Position numbers and translations under genes: made by a program. From positions 37,740 through 101,739 of the forward strand of contig JAEMGR010000043.1 in NCBI GenBank assembly GCA_016458225.1: DNA of 64,000 nucleotides, given 5' to 3'. Shown here piece by piece: positions 36,116-45,554 of this stretch; position 1 is the stretch's first letter, and the number at the start of each line of letters is the position of its first letter. The notes beneath the pieces are model-generated. The model saw only the letters and a program-made list of their open reading frames with translations. It made no database searches and was not told the origin of the DNA. Source of the DNA: Myxococcaceae bacterium JPH2 (GTDB lineage Bacteria > Myxococcota > Myxococcia > Myxococcales > Myxococcaceae).

Positions 36116-38766
36116 CCATCGACGGGCAGCCATGCGAGTGCCCGCCGGGGACGCTGCTGCAAGCCCTGGAGGCGCTCGGCATCCAAGTGCCTGCGCTCTG
36201 TCACGACTCGCGTCTCACGTCGGTGGGAGCGTGCCGCACGTGCATCGTGGAAGTGGAGGGCCGCGGTCGCCCGGTGGCGGCCTGCACCGAGCCCGTGGTG
36301 GACGGCATGGTGGTGCGCACACGCTCGCCCACGGTGGAAGCGCAGCGCAGGGTGCTGCTGTCGCTACTGGCCTCGGAGTACCCGGCCGAGGCGGTGGTGC
36401 GCCACCCGGACAAGCCCTTCCACCGGCTCCTGCGTGAGTACGGCCTGGCGGGCGCGCTGCGCGGCGCATACCAGCCGGAGCTGCGCGACGACTCGCACCC
36501 CTACATCCACGTGGACATGTCCCAGTGCATCTACTGCTATCGCTGCGTGCGCATCTGCGACGAGGTGCAGGGGCAATTTGTCTGGCGCGTCTGGAACCGG
36601 GGCACCGAGACACGCATCCGCCCGGATGGAGCCACACTGCGCGACAGTTCGTGCGTCTCCTGCGGGGCATGCGTGGACACCTGCCCCACCGGAGCGCTGG
36701 AGGACAAGACAGTGCTCGACCAGGGGTGGCCCCAGACTTGGACGCGCACCACTTGTCCCTACTGCGGGGTGGGCTGCGAGATGGACGTAGGCGCGCGCGA
36801 CGGGAGAATCTCTACCGTGCGCCCTTCTCGTGAGGGGCCGTCCAACCAGGGACACCTGTGCTCCAAAGGCCGCTATGCGTTCGGCTTCGCAGAGGCCCCG
36901 GACCGAGTCACCGTGCCGCTGCTGCGCGAGCATGACGGCTGGCGGCGCGCCTCCTGGGACGAGGCACTGGGTTTCGTGGCGGAACGGTTGCGAGACCTGA
37001 GGGAGCGCTATGGGCCGGACGCGGTGGCCATGTTGGGTTCGGCGCGGGCCACCAACGAAGAGAACTACCTGGCACAGAAGCTCGCCCGCGTGGCGCTTGG
37101 GACGAACAACGTGGACTGCTGCGCGCGGGTGTGCCACGCCCCCAGCGCAGCAGCCCTCAACGCCATGTTGGGCACGGGGGCGTCCACCAACTCCTTCAAT
37201 GACGTGGAGGTCGCGCGCACGCTACTGGTGGCCGGCAGCAACACCACCGAGTGTCACCCCGTCGTCGGTGCCCGGGTGAAGCAGGCGGTACTGCGCGGAG
37301 CGAAGCTCATCGTCATCGACGTGCGGCGCACTGAGCTCGCCCAGTATGCGGATGTGCACCTCCAACCCCGGGCGGGGACGGACGTGCCGCTGCTCAACGC
37401 GCTGGCCCACGTGGTGGTGTCCGAGGGACTGTGTGACGAGTCCTTCTTGCGCGAGCGCGTAGACGCGATGGAGGACTTCCGAGTCTTCATCCAATCCTGG
37501 ACGCCCGAGCGCGCAGCGGCCCTCTGCGGGGTGGACGCGGGGGCCCTTCGCCAAGCGGCGCGCCTCTATGCCACGAACAGCCCATCCATGATGTTGCACG
37601 GGCTGGGCATGACCGAGCATGTGCAAGGCACGGAGTCCGTCATGACGCTCATCAACCTAGCGCTGCTGACGGGCAACATCGGCAAGCCGGGCACAGGTGT
37701 CAACCCGATGCGCGGGCAGAACAACGTACAAGGTTCGGCGCACATGGGCTGCGAGCCCCACCACCTCACCGGCTACGCCCCGCTGGAGACAAGCCGGGCC
37801 CGCTTCGAGGCGCGCTGGGGCGCACCGGTTCCCTCGGCGCGAGGCCTCGACTTGATGGAGATGATGGACGCTGCGCACGAAGGGCGGCTCAAAGCACTGT
37901 GGGCCTTCGGCTACGACGTGCTGCTCACCAACCCCGACGCGCACATCACCCGAGAGGCCCTAAAGCGGCTGGAGCTGCTGGTAGTACAGGACCTGTTCTT
38001 CACCGAGACGGCACGAGAGTTCGGCCACGTCTTCCTGCCCGCCTGCACCTCTTTCGAGAAAGACGGAACCTTCATGAATGGCGAGCGGCGGGTCCAGCGC
38101 GTGCGCAGGGCGCGACCTCCCATGGGCGAATCCCTGCCAGACTGGGAGATTTTCTGCCGCGCGGCGCGAGCCTTGGGACACCCCGAGGGCTTCGCCTTCC
38201 AGTCCCCAGAGGATGTCTGGAATGAGGTACGGCGGGTATGGCCAGCAGGTGCGGGGCTCTCGTACACGCGCCTGGAGGCAGGGGGCATGCAGTGGCCCTG
38301 TCCCGAAGAGGAGCACCCGGGTACCCAGATACTGCACGAGCGCCAATTCTCCAGCGGGCCCCGGGCGGCCCTGCGACGCGTCTACCACCGGCCCTCACCG
38401 GAAGCACCCACGGAAGAGTACCCGTTCACGCTGATAACAGGCCGCAGGCTCTACCAGTTCAACGCAGGGACAATGACTCAGCGAACACCGAACGCGGTGC
38501 TCCAACCCGGAGACTGGCTGGACATGGCCCCGGTGGACGCGGAGCAACTGGGGCTGGAAGACGGCGCACGCGTGAGGGTGCGCAGCCGCTACGGTGAGGC
38601 AATACTAACGATGCGCCGGTCCGCGCGCGTGCGGCCCGGCGAGACGTTCACCACCTTCCATACCGCCGAGGTCTTCATCAACGCGGTCACCGGCCCGCAT
38701 CAGGATGGCGACACGCACACGCCTGAGTACAAGGTGACGGCCGTCCGAGTAGAACGTGTGGAGTGA
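36103..38766 (+). CDS. NAD-dependent formate dehydrogenase, alpha (molybdopterin) subunit
   Basis: Catalytic subunit of 887 residues that oxidises formate to CO2 at a molybdenum or tungsten bis-pterin centre. Domains in order: [2Fe-2S] ferredoxin (Cys33, 44, 47, 61), a His-Cys region, two [4Fe-4S] clusters (Cys142/145/148/152 and 184/187/190/194, DSSCVSCGACVDTCPTGAL), the fourth cluster of the molybdopterin domain (TTCPYCGVGC with Cys253), and the pterin enzyme body. The metal ligand is Cys344 in CCARVCHAPS, so this is a Cys, not Sec, enzyme. The C-terminal pterin-binding domain has TGRRLYQFNAGTMTQRTPN. The GTG at 36103 (VLRVTIDGQPCECPPG) is chosen because the family starts there. Accessory genes such as fdhD are not nearby. 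Confidence 0.93.
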   Translation: MLRVTIDGQPCECPPGTLLQALEALGIQVPALCHDSRLTSVGACRTCIVEVEGRGRPVAACTEPVVDGMVVRTRSPTVEAQRRVLLSLLASEYPAEAVVRHPDKPFHRLLREYGLAGALRGAYQPELRDDSHPYIHVDMSQCIYCYRCVRICDEVQGQFVWRVWNRGTETRIRPDGATLRDSSCVSCGACVDTCPTGALEDKTVLDQGWPQTWTRTTCPYCGVGCEMDVGARDGRISTVRPSREGPSNQGHLCSKGRYAFGFAEAPDRVTVPLLREHDGWRRASWDEALGFVAERLRDLRERYGPDAVAMLGSARATNEENYLAQKLARVALGTNNVDCCARVCHAPSAAALNAMLGTGASTNSFNDVEVARTLLVAGSNTTECHPVVGARVKQAVLRGAKLIVIDVRRTELAQYADVHLQPRAGTDVPLLNALAHVVVSEGLCDESFLRERVDAMEDFRVFIQSWTPERAAALCGVDAGALRQAARLYATNSPSMMLHGLGMTEHVQGTESVMTLINLALLTGNIGKPGTGVNPMRGQNNVQGSAHMGCEPHHLTGYAPLETSRARFEARWGAPVPSARGLDLMEMMDAAHEGRLKALWAFGYDVLLTNPDAHITREALKRLELLVVQDLFFTETAREFGHVFLPACTSFEKDGTFMNGERRVQRVRRARPPMGESLPDWEIFCRAARALGHPEGFAFQSPEDVWNEVRRVWPAGAGLSYTRLEAGGMQWPCPEEEHPGTQILHERQFSSGPRAALRRVYHRPSPEAPTEEYPFTLITGRRLYQFNAGTMTQRTPNAVLQPGDWLDMAPVDAEQLGLEDGARVRVRSRYGEAILTMRRSARVRPGETFTTFHTAEVFINAVTGPHQDGDTHTPEYKVTAVRVERVE

Positions 38767-38811
38767 GTCGAGCAGAAACGCGGTCGCCGCGGCGCGCTGA
38801 CCTCCGGAGCA

Positions 38812-38903
38812 GAGGCCCTCTGCCTATCCAAGACTCGGTCGCAGCGTCATGGGTGCGTCAAGGCCAGCCCCGCAGCGCGTCAAAGAGCATGAGCGAGGCG
38901 CGC
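38812..38903 (+). repeat. unclassified dispersed repeat, copy R2
   Basis: Begins AGGCCCTCTGCCTATCCAAG, then CGGTCGCAGCGTCATGGGTG, CGTCAAGGCCA, a GCAGCGCGTCAA segment, and ends GAGCGAGGCGCG. Together with R4 it is the longest copy. Confidence 0.75.
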
Positions 38904-38935
38904 GAGGCCTTCGTGGGCCTGGGTCGGGGATGATC

Positions 38936-39043
38936 AAGGCGGGGCTCCAGGCACCATGCTTGGCCCGCCGAGCGCTGGGCCCGCGTCACCATGACGGCAT
39001 CATTGCCGCCGACACGTCCGGCATCATGTGGGGCGCCGACGGC
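38936..39043 (+). mobile_element. IS3-family transposase orfB fragment
   Basis: The plus strand encodes GLQAPCLARRALGPRHHDGI followed by IAADTSGIMWGADG, matching the conserved N-terminal stretch of IS3-family OrfB (the GP..HDGxI...MWGTD pattern) just before the DDE domain. It is a stump of about 35 codons, oriented opposite to the orfA stump that follows at once. Confidence 0.65.
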
Positions 39044-39046
39044 TCG

Positions 39047-39165
39047 CGCAGAATCGCGACCATCTGCTCTTCGCTGAACCGACGCTTCTTCACCGCCTGC
39101 CTCCGTCGTACCCGGAGCGGCATCCGCTCAAGCTTCAGGTGGTCCGAAAATCTCAGGGCATGTCA
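39047..39165 (-). mobile_element. IS3-family remnant B: left end plus start of orfA
   Basis: The reverse strand starts TGACATGCCCTGAGATTTTC, continues CGGACCACCTGAAGCTTGA and encodes the same orfA opening as copy A (MPLRVRRRQAVKKRRFSEEQ). Homology with copy C ends at GCGATTCTGCG, the same inner breakpoint as copy A. Confidence 0.8.
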
Positions 39166-39357
39166 CCGTGCGGCAGCTCGCCAGGCGCTGGTCCACGGCG
39201 AGCAAGCGGTCTTGGTCCTGCTCGATGACGCCGAGGACTTCTCGTGTTCCAGGCCATGGCTCGGCAACGCCTGCGCATGAGCCGGCGGTCCTCGCGCGTC
39301 TGGTTCCGACCTGGGGGGTGTGCGAGACTGACCATCCCCCTCTGGACGATGCGGCTG

Positions 39358-40494
39358 ATGAACAAACTCTCTGTAGCCATTGCTGGAATGATGTTGGTGC
39401 TGGCCGCTTGCAAGACGACTGGCTCCGCGGCCGCTCGCGATATTCCCACGGCAATGAACCAGGCCGCGACGACCCTGCTTCAGTCAAGACTGCTGCACGC
39501 AACCTCGATCGCGGTGGTCTATCGCGGCGAGGAGTTCATCCTGCATCGGGGCGAGCTGGAGACCGGCAAGTCCAATCCACCCGACGACACGACCCTCTAT
39601 GAGATCGGGTCAGTCAGCAAGACCTTCGCCGGTCTGCTGTTGGCGAACGCTGTCCTCGAAGGCAAGGCGACCCTCGACGACCCGATACAAAAGTATCTGC
39701 CGTCCGCCTATCCGAACCTGCAGTCAGACGGCGAGCCCATCCGTCTGCGCCATCTGGTCACCCACACCAGCGGCATGCCGGGGATGTTGCCACTGCAAGT
39801 GAATGAGGTGTTGAGGGACTTCACTGAGCATGCCACCCCGGCAAAGCTCAATGCCGCCTACGCGAACTACGGACAGGCGCAATTCTGGCAGGACCTGCAC
39901 ACCGTCAGCATCAAGGGCCCGCTCGGCAAGGACTATGCTTACTCGAGCGCCGGCACCGAGTTGGTCGCGCACGCCCTCGAGAAGATCCACGGGGCTCCCT
40001 ACGAATCGTTGCTCGCGGAGTTCCTGGCGAGGGAGGCCGGTATGCACGACACGTGGCTGCGCCTGCGTGCCCAGGACACCAGCCGTCTGGCGCCTGGCTA
40101 CCACAGCGACAACCCGGTCAGCACGACGCCGATGCCACTGTTGCCCTGGGGTGCTGCGGGAGCCTTGAAGGCGACGATGCCGGAGATGGTCAAGTACTTG
40201 CGCTTGCAGTTGAGCAACCATCCCGCGGTGGCAGAGTCACACAAGCCGCTGGTGCGCTTCGCGGAGGACTTCAGCATTGGCTACTTCTGGAACATCGGCC
40301 AGAGCAGCCAGTTGGGCACCCACTACGTGCATCACGGCGGCGTGCCTCGCGCGCAATGCTATCTCTACATCGTGCCGAAGTATCAGCTGGGGGTGTTCAT
40401 CATCACCAACCAGAGCGGCGATGCAACGGCTAACGCCATGGAAGGCGCGCTGGCGCCCCTCTTCGACAGGGTTGAATCCATGCAGGGTCGCTAG
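39358..40494 (+). CDS. class C beta-lactamase-like serine hydrolase, lipoprotein
   Basis: Exported lipoprotein of 378 residues in the beta-lactamase/D-alanyl-D-alanine carboxypeptidase/esterase family. The lipobox LVLAAC puts the lipidated Cys at 18. Catalytic motifs are Ser85 and Lys88 in YEIGSVSKTFAGLL, Tyr195-Ser-Ser in KDYAYSSAGTE (the YxN position is Ser), and an HHGG segment near residue 325 in place of KTG. THTSGMPG is also typical. Substrate could be a peptidoglycan peptide, a lactone or an ester; antibiotic hydrolysis is not implied. The start at Met 39358 directly precedes the signal peptide; 39349 is an alternative. Confidence 0.85.
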   Translation: MNKLSVAIAGMMLVLAACKTTGSAAARDIPTAMNQAATTLLQSRLLHATSIAVVYRGEEFILHRGELETGKSNPPDDTTLYEIGSVSKTFAGLLLANAVLEGKATLDDPIQKYLPSAYPNLQSDGEPIRLRHLVTHTSGMPGMLPLQVNEVLRDFTEHATPAKLNAAYANYGQAQFWQDLHTVSIKGPLGKDYAYSSAGTELVAHALEKIHGAPYESLLAEFLAREAGMHDTWLRLRAQDTSRLAPGYHSDNPVSTTPMPLLPWGAAGALKATMPEMVKYLRLQLSNHPAVAESHKPLVRFAEDFSIGYFWNIGQSSQLGTHYVHHGGVPRAQCYLYIVPKYQLGVFIITNQSGDATANAMEGALAPLFDRVESMQGR

Positions 40495-40561
40495 CTCAGC
40501 GACGGGCGCCCCCCCGATGCTCCGAGGAGTCCGTTCGAACCTCACGTGAGGACTGCGGCAC

Positions 40562-41160
40562 TCAGGAGCAGAGGAACGTGCGGCTCCGGGTCTGCGCGCG
40601 GCCCAGGGCGTCGGTGAGGGTGGCGCTCACGGTGTTCAGGACACCGGGGGTGCAGATGCCGAACGACTGGTCGGGGTTGGTCAGCGACTGGGAGTAGACG
40701 CCCGCCGGAGCGACTGTCGTCCACGCGCCCGTGAACGGCGCCAGGCCCCCCGCCTTCGTGACCGCGCACTGGAATTGATTGCTCGTGGAGCTTGAGCACG
40801 ACAGCGCGGTGGCGTCGAACCTGGAAGCGGAGACCGCCGCGTGTGCATCCAGCGTCTTCAGCGGGCAGCCCGGCCCGACGCACGGGACGACCCAGCGCGC
40901 CGTCGAGGCGAGGAGGGTCTTGATTGGCGCGAGCGTGAGCGAGGCATTGCGCGAGGGCATCAAGCCGACGGTGCCGGACACGTGCGTCGCCGCCATCGAC
41001 GTCCCCGCCCAGTGTCGATCGCAGTCCACACCCGTGCTCGTGGTCCACGACGACACGATGCCGTGCGTACCGATGCCACGCACCTCCTCCGGGTCCGTGC
41101 AACCGATGAGCGCTCCGAACCCCGCCTCCCCCGTCTTGTTGTTCGGATTCACCCGGTACG
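40562..41160 (-). pseudogene. subtilisin-like (S8) protease, C-terminal fragment
   Basis: About 200 codons of a secreted S8 peptidase: the visible part includes GEAGFGALIGCTDPEEV and the active-site Ser in HWAGTSMAATHVSGTVGLM, then a C-terminal domain with paired Cys ending SRTFLCS. The Asp and His of the catalytic triad and the signal peptide are missing; upstream of about 41160 the frame becomes unrelated Pro/Arg-rich sequence that overlaps a transposase stump. The gene is therefore 5'-truncated and should be inactive. Confidence 0.75.
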
Positions 41161-41241
41161 CATCCCCTCCCGGTGCCCCCCCAGGGGGATGCCCGGGCCC
41201 TGCGCTGAATACTGCGGGAGGCCCTTGAAGCGGCCTCCCCA

Positions 41242-41295
41242 GAGAACCCACTGCTCGTCTGTCAGGTCGCTCGGGTACGGCGTGCGCGCGGGCAT
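41242..41295 (-). mobile_element. IS5-type transposase N-terminal stump
   Basis: The minus strand encodes MPARTPYPSDLTDEQWVL, the conserved opening of many IS5-family transposases (RxxYPSDLTDxQW). Homology ends after about 18 residues. It lies exactly between two truncated secreted-protein genes. Confidence 0.5.
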
Positions 41296-41390
41296 TGCGA
41301 GGTCGGGCATCTTGTTCCGGCAACGCGCCGACCCATTCACCCCATTTCAACACGCTCTCAACCATCAGGTGCGGCACACGCCCCATCTCG

Positions 41391-42260
41391 TCAGCGCGTG
41401 CGGCAGACCGAACGGGTGCTGCCATCCATGCTCGAGATGACCGTGGAGATCCGCATCGGGCCCTGGGGCTTGTACGAGGTGTAATAGCCGTCGTTCAAGG
41501 AACAGCCCATGCAGCCATTGCCATATCGATAATAGCCGCTGCTCACGTTGTAGCCGCAGGTTCCCCACTCGCTCCCGAAATCACACAGGGTGAGGGTCCC
41601 ATCACTCACGAAACCCAGGGCCTGACAGGTCCCCATGGTCGGGTTCCCAGCGGCGACGAGGGCGTCGATGGGACGATTGTCGCTCGCGCCGCGGAGGGCC
41701 CATACGCTGCAGAGCCCGGTCGCGCGCGCAAGCAGGCTCATCATGACGTCGTCGAGGTTCGAGCCCTCACGCGTCCGCCCCCGGTGAGCGCCCACGTCTT
41801 CCGTGCAGAGCTCGACCCCCAACCGCATGTCGCAGTAGGCGGAGATGGGCCGGGTGCCGGTCGGGTTGATGACGTACTCCCCATCCGGAGCGCTGGGAAT
41901 CGCGGCCTTCACCGCCGCGCAGTTCGCGAAGGTCGGCGCGGAGATGTTGAGCGCGAAGTCGCCGCAGCGGGTGCCGTAGCCATCGACGACAATCTTCACC
42001 CGCGTTCCAGCGGTGAGGTTCACCGTCAAGGAGGACTGGAACGTCGTGCTGCTCGCATCGTCGTTGCAGCCCAGCGACGCATTGGTGGCCGCATCGAGGA
42101 GCAGGAGCACCGTGTCAAAGGTGGAGCCCGTCGTGGCGAAGGTGAACATGCCGGTGGAGGGCGCGGTCCAGTAATAGGAGCGGTCCGGAGCCGTGGTCTG
42201 GGTGGTGCACGGATGAAGGCAATACGGCTGGAAAGGTTTGCATTCACTGACATGAACACC
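41391..42260 (-). pseudogene. secreted PPC-GON domain protein, 5'-truncated
   Basis: An open stretch of about 290 codons without a proper start. The beginning reads like a pre-peptidase C-terminal (PPC) domain: PDRSYYWTAPSTGMFTFATT, then STFDTVLLLLDAATN and CNDDA. A GON-like domain follows: CAAVKAAIPSAPDGEYVINP, AYCDMRLGVELCTE, RTREGSNLDDVMMSLLARA, ending RSVCRTR. The first available Met (42149) lies inside the PPC domain, and an in-frame stop at 42261-42263 precedes the stretch, so signal peptide and catalytic domain are gone. It may be what remains of a large secreted protease or adhesin. Confidence 0.7.
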
Positions 42261-42516
42261 TCATTCACTAACACAGCGCCCATTACCACTTATTCCTGGA
42301 TCGCATCAAACAATCACTATCATGGGCTCCACGCATGTCCATGCCGCAAGGCTTTGCTTGGCCGCCACGACGATGAAACGCATTAAGTAAAGGGCTGCAA
42401 GTCCCCGTGGGGCCCTGGGACGGACGGCGCTTGCCCGGCAGGAGTCATGCCTGCCCCGCGGCCGAGCTGGCAGTCCGCGCGCCACGTGGGCCCGCGCCGA
42501 GATATAGGCTCCTTCC
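42261..42516. other. intergenic region upstream of the DEAD-box helicase gene
   Basis: About 256 bp, somewhat less GC-rich than its surroundings at 42220-42390. No gene, repeat or clear promoter is recognised; the helicase promoter should lie in its right half. Confidence 0.4.
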
Positions 42517-43770
42517 ATGACCTTCTCTTCGCTCGGCCTCTGCGAGCCGCTCGTCCGCGCCGTCGCGGACCTGGGCTACGACGCCACCACGCCCGTGCAG
42601 CGCGCCGCCATCCCCGCCGTGCTGCGCGGACAGGACGTGTGGGCCTCGGCACAGACGGGCTCGGGCAAGACGGCCGCCTTCCTCCTACCGCTGCTGCACA
42701 GGCTCAGCGCCGGGGCGTCGCGCTCGCCGCGCCCCGTCCGCGCGCTGGTGCTGGTGCCTACCCATGAGCTCGCGGCCCAGGTGATGGAGGCGGTGGAACA
42801 GTACGGCAGGCACCTGCCACGGGCCCTGAAGAGCGTCCTCGCGGTGGGCGGCGTCTCGGCGAACCGGCAGATGCTTGCGCTGCGTGGCGGCGCGGACCTC
42901 GTCGTCGCGACCCCAGGGCGCGCGCTGGACCTCGTGGAGCAGAACGCGCTGAGGCTCGGCGCGGTGGAGATGCTGGTGCTGGACGAGGCGGACCGGCTGC
43001 TCTCGCTGGGCTTCGCGGAGGAGCTGGACCGGGTGCTCGCGCTGCTGCCCGCGCGCAGGCAGAACCTGCTCTTCTCCGCCACCTTCCCGCCAGCCGTGCA
43101 GGGTCTCGCAGCGGGGCTCTTGCGCGAGCCCGCGCGCATCACCGTGGAGGCGAGCGAGGCGGCTCCCGCGCCCGACATCCAGCAGCGGGCCCTCATGGTG
43201 GACACCGACAAGCGCACGATGCTGCTGCGCCACCTGCTGGTCACGTACCCGTGGTCGCACGCGCTCGTCTTCGTCGCGAGCCGCTACGGCGCAGACCACG
43301 TCGCGCTGAAGCTGCAGCGCGCGGGCTTCGCGGCGCTCGCACTGCACGGGGAACTGAGCCAGGGCGCGCGCACGCAGGCGCTCGAGGACTTCAGGGCCCG
43401 CCGCGTGCGGGTGCTGGTCGCCACGGACGTCGCGGCGCGCGGGCTGGACATCGCGAGCCTTCCGGCGGTGGTGAACTACGACCTGCCCCGCTCTCCCACG
43501 GACTACTTGCACCGCATCGGCCGCACGGGCCGCGCAGGAGAGCCCGGCACCGCGCTGAGCTTCGTCACCGCGGACACCGAGGCCCACTTCCGCGTCATCG
43601 AAAAGCGCCACGGGCTGCGCCTCGAGCGCGAGCGACTCCCGGGCTTCGAGCCCACGGAGGTGGCCGCGCCCGTGCTCGACCCGCAGGGCGGCGTGAAGGG
43701 CAAGCGCAAGAGCAAGAAGGACAAGCTGCGCGAGGCGGCGGCCGCCCAGGGCCCTGCACGCAAGCCCTAG
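42517..43770 (+). CDS. DEAD-box ATP-dependent RNA helicase (RhlE-like)
   Basis: RNA helicase of 417 residues. Motifs are complete: Q motif (TPVQRAAIPAVL), Walker A with Lys51 in ASAQTGSGKT, PTHELA, TPGR, DEAD at 156-159 in VLVLDEADRLLSLGF, SAT in LLFSATFPP, and ATDVAARGLDI and HRIGRTGRAG in the second RecA domain. The C-terminus is a short Lys-rich tail (KGKRKSKKDK) that would help RNA binding. Such enzymes help in ribosome assembly or mRNA turnover, often in cold stress. It stands alone. Confidence 0.95.
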   Translation: MTFSSLGLCEPLVRAVADLGYDATTPVQRAAIPAVLRGQDVWASAQTGSGKTAAFLLPLLHRLSAGASRSPRPVRALVLVPTHELAAQVMEAVEQYGRHLPRALKSVLAVGGVSANRQMLALRGGADLVVATPGRALDLVEQNALRLGAVEMLVLDEADRLLSLGFAEELDRVLALLPARRQNLLFSATFPPAVQGLAAGLLREPARITVEASEAAPAPDIQQRALMVDTDKRTMLLRHLLVTYPWSHALVFVASRYGADHVALKLQRAGFAALALHGELSQGARTQALEDFRARRVRVLVATDVAARGLDIASLPAVVNYDLPRSPTDYLHRIGRTGRAGEPGTALSFVTADTEAHFRVIEKRHGLRLERERLPGFEPTEVAAPVLDPQGGVKGKRKSKKDKLREAAAAQGPARKP

Positions 43771-44280
43771 TTCTCGGCCCGGATGAAGTCCGCCGAGCCT
43801 GCGTATTGGCCCCGACAGGAGGGCCGACATGCAGGAGCCTCGGCCGAAGGTGAAGCAGGCAGACAGGGTGGCGCTGGACGCGGTGATGCGTCGGGGCCGC
43901 CAGTCCGGGAGAGTCGTGACGCGAGCGAGAGCCCTGCCTCGGCCTCAACTGATCGGCATTGGGTTCAGGCACCTTCGCAAGCGACACCGTCTCCCCTGGA
44001 ACCCGCGCGGCATCGCGTGGACATGAAGCACCAACATGTCCGGCGAAGTCGGAAACGGCCACCCAGAGGGTAATTCCATGACTCTCTCATCGCTCCACCA
44101 ACGAGAGGGCCCTGCCCTTCATGACCATTGTCATAGCGCCGAACCGTTTTCTTTGCGCGCTCTCCATCTAGCATTGCCGCGCAGGCGCGATCCGGGTTGT
44201 GGGCTGGCAAAGGCAGAGCCGCGGAAAAAGCAAGACCCAGCCTGACGTCGAACGCAGTGAATAGACATGGGGGTCATGAC
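43771..44280. other. 510-bp gap with a possible transposase scar
   Basis: Apart from a possible IS630-type stump at 43829-43936 no coding sequence is recognised. The right half is less GC-rich and probably carries the promoter of the Cys-rich repeat gene. Confidence 0.4.
43829..43936 (+). mobile_element. possible IS630-type transposase N-terminal stump
   Basis: Encodes MQEPRPKVKQADRVALDAVM then RRGRQSGRVVTRARAL. The RVVTRARAL pattern resembles the start of the helix-turn-helix of IS630-family transposases. Homology stops after 36 codons. Assignment is by eye and tentative. Confidence 0.35.
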
Positions 44281-45222
44281 ATGTTTCGCATCCAATTGAC
44301 TCTGTCGTTGACGCTGCTCGCACTGTCGAAGCCTGCCGCAGCGGAAGCGCTCAGCGTCGTCAATGTCGGCGCACCGGCGATCAACTGTGTCTTCGATACC
44401 AGTTGCTCGCTGCCTGTCACCGACTCGAGCACCACCATCCCTCTGCCAGGAATCTCCGGGACCGCGCGCTTGCAGACGCGCACGTTCACAGGAGCGACCG
44501 GTGCCCCGGCACAGGGGCACTACGGCTACGAGTACGTAGTCGACCTGACCAACGCCACTGGCATCACCCACCTCCCTCGCGTCCAGTCGCTACGCGTCTC
44601 CTTCGGTCCTGTGGCCTCCTTTCAGTACAACGGCACGGGGCCGGCCGATCAGGTCTATGTCGTCACTTCTGGCGGGAGTGGCACCATCGGACTCTCCTCC
44701 GCCAACAAGGTGGGCAATGACATCACCTTCACCTTCGCAACACCGGTTTGCGGTGGAGCAAGTCCCGGGACGGGAAACAGGAGCTTCTTCTTTGGCCTTG
44801 CTTCCGCCTCGGCCCCCACGGCGGTGGCCGCGGTGGCCGTGAGCAACGGAACGTCCTTCTCCGCCGGCGCGCGCGCCCCCATACACGACAAGTGCACATC
44901 CGGAATTGCGTTGGCGCCGGCTTCCGACCCGTGTGTCTCGTCGGTCTGCGCGGCCGACGCGTACTGCTGAAGCACCTCATGGGACAGCCGTTGTGTCGGC
45001 GCGGTCCGAACGGTCTGTGGCAGCCTGACGTGCTCAGAATCGGACGGCACGTGTGGGCACTTGCTCTGCACGCCAGGCGCCTCTCTCGTGAACCCCTGCG
45101 ACAGCGCGAAGGCTGACTGCGTTTCAGCGATCTGCGCGGTCGACCCATTCTGCTGCTCCGTCTCTTGGGACAGCATCTGTGTCGAGCAGACCGGGAGCGT
45201 CTGCGGCAAGAGCTGCCAATGA
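44281..45222 (+). pseudogene. secreted Cys-rich repeat protein gene with in-frame TGA
   Basis: A signal peptide (MFRIQLTLSLTLLALSKPAA) is followed by a beta-rich domain of about 200 residues and then Cys-rich repeats. The frame meets TGA at 44968-44970, but continues open for a further 83 codons in the same frame to TGA at 45220. The two repeats read CVSSVCAADAYC-stop-STSWDSRCV and CVSAICAVDPFCCSVSWDSICV, so the TGA stands exactly where the second repeat has Cys. The simplest reading is a TGC to TGA nonsense mutation, which leaves a 229-residue product. The start at 44281 is chosen because it precedes the signal peptide. Selenocysteine is an alternative that I consider unlikely. Confidence 0.7.
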
Positions 45223-45397
45223 AGCGGCCGTGAAGGGACGCTGGAGTTGCTGGGTGGTGCCAGGAGCAAGCTTCGCGCCCTGGCGCCCAAACGCTCACGC
45301 CCCGCCGCATTCCTATTGGAGGACCGTGAGTGCCTGAACGGGCTGCAAATGAAAGCCACTTCTCGTTCAAAGCACTCATCCCATCAAACCCTCGGGA

Positions 45398-45427
45398 CTC
45401 GATGCCGTGCCTCGTCTCGGCATCGAG
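45398..45427. terminator. hairpin downstream of the Cys-rich repeat gene
   Basis: Nine-bp stem CTCGATGCC / GGCATCGAG, extended by an outer GGGA/TCCC pairing after a three-base mismatch. It lies about 175 nt after the stop at 45222. Confidence 0.4.
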
Positions 45428-45554
45428 TGGTCCCCCAGACGCTTGACAAGAACAGTCGCCAGCCCGGCCCTCATTCACGGCTCATCTGCCGAGGCGTGAA
45501 TCAGGCGGTGCGCCGACTCCTCTCACGAAGCTCGCCGCCTGGGTCCAGCACTGC

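Larger units (their letters stand above)
38767..39357. other. mosaic of repeat and IS scars between fdh genes and a serine hydrolase
   Basis: This 590-bp gap contains repeat R2, an IS3-family orfB fragment on the plus strand and an IS3-family left end on the minus strand (listed separately). The remaining 190 bp before the hydrolase (39166-39357) show no recognisable coding sequence. Confidence 0.6.

Noticed and set aside
44655..45359. Minus-strand open frame of 234 codons.
   Set aside because: It is antisense to the Cys-rich repeat gene, whose signal peptide and repeats are convincing.
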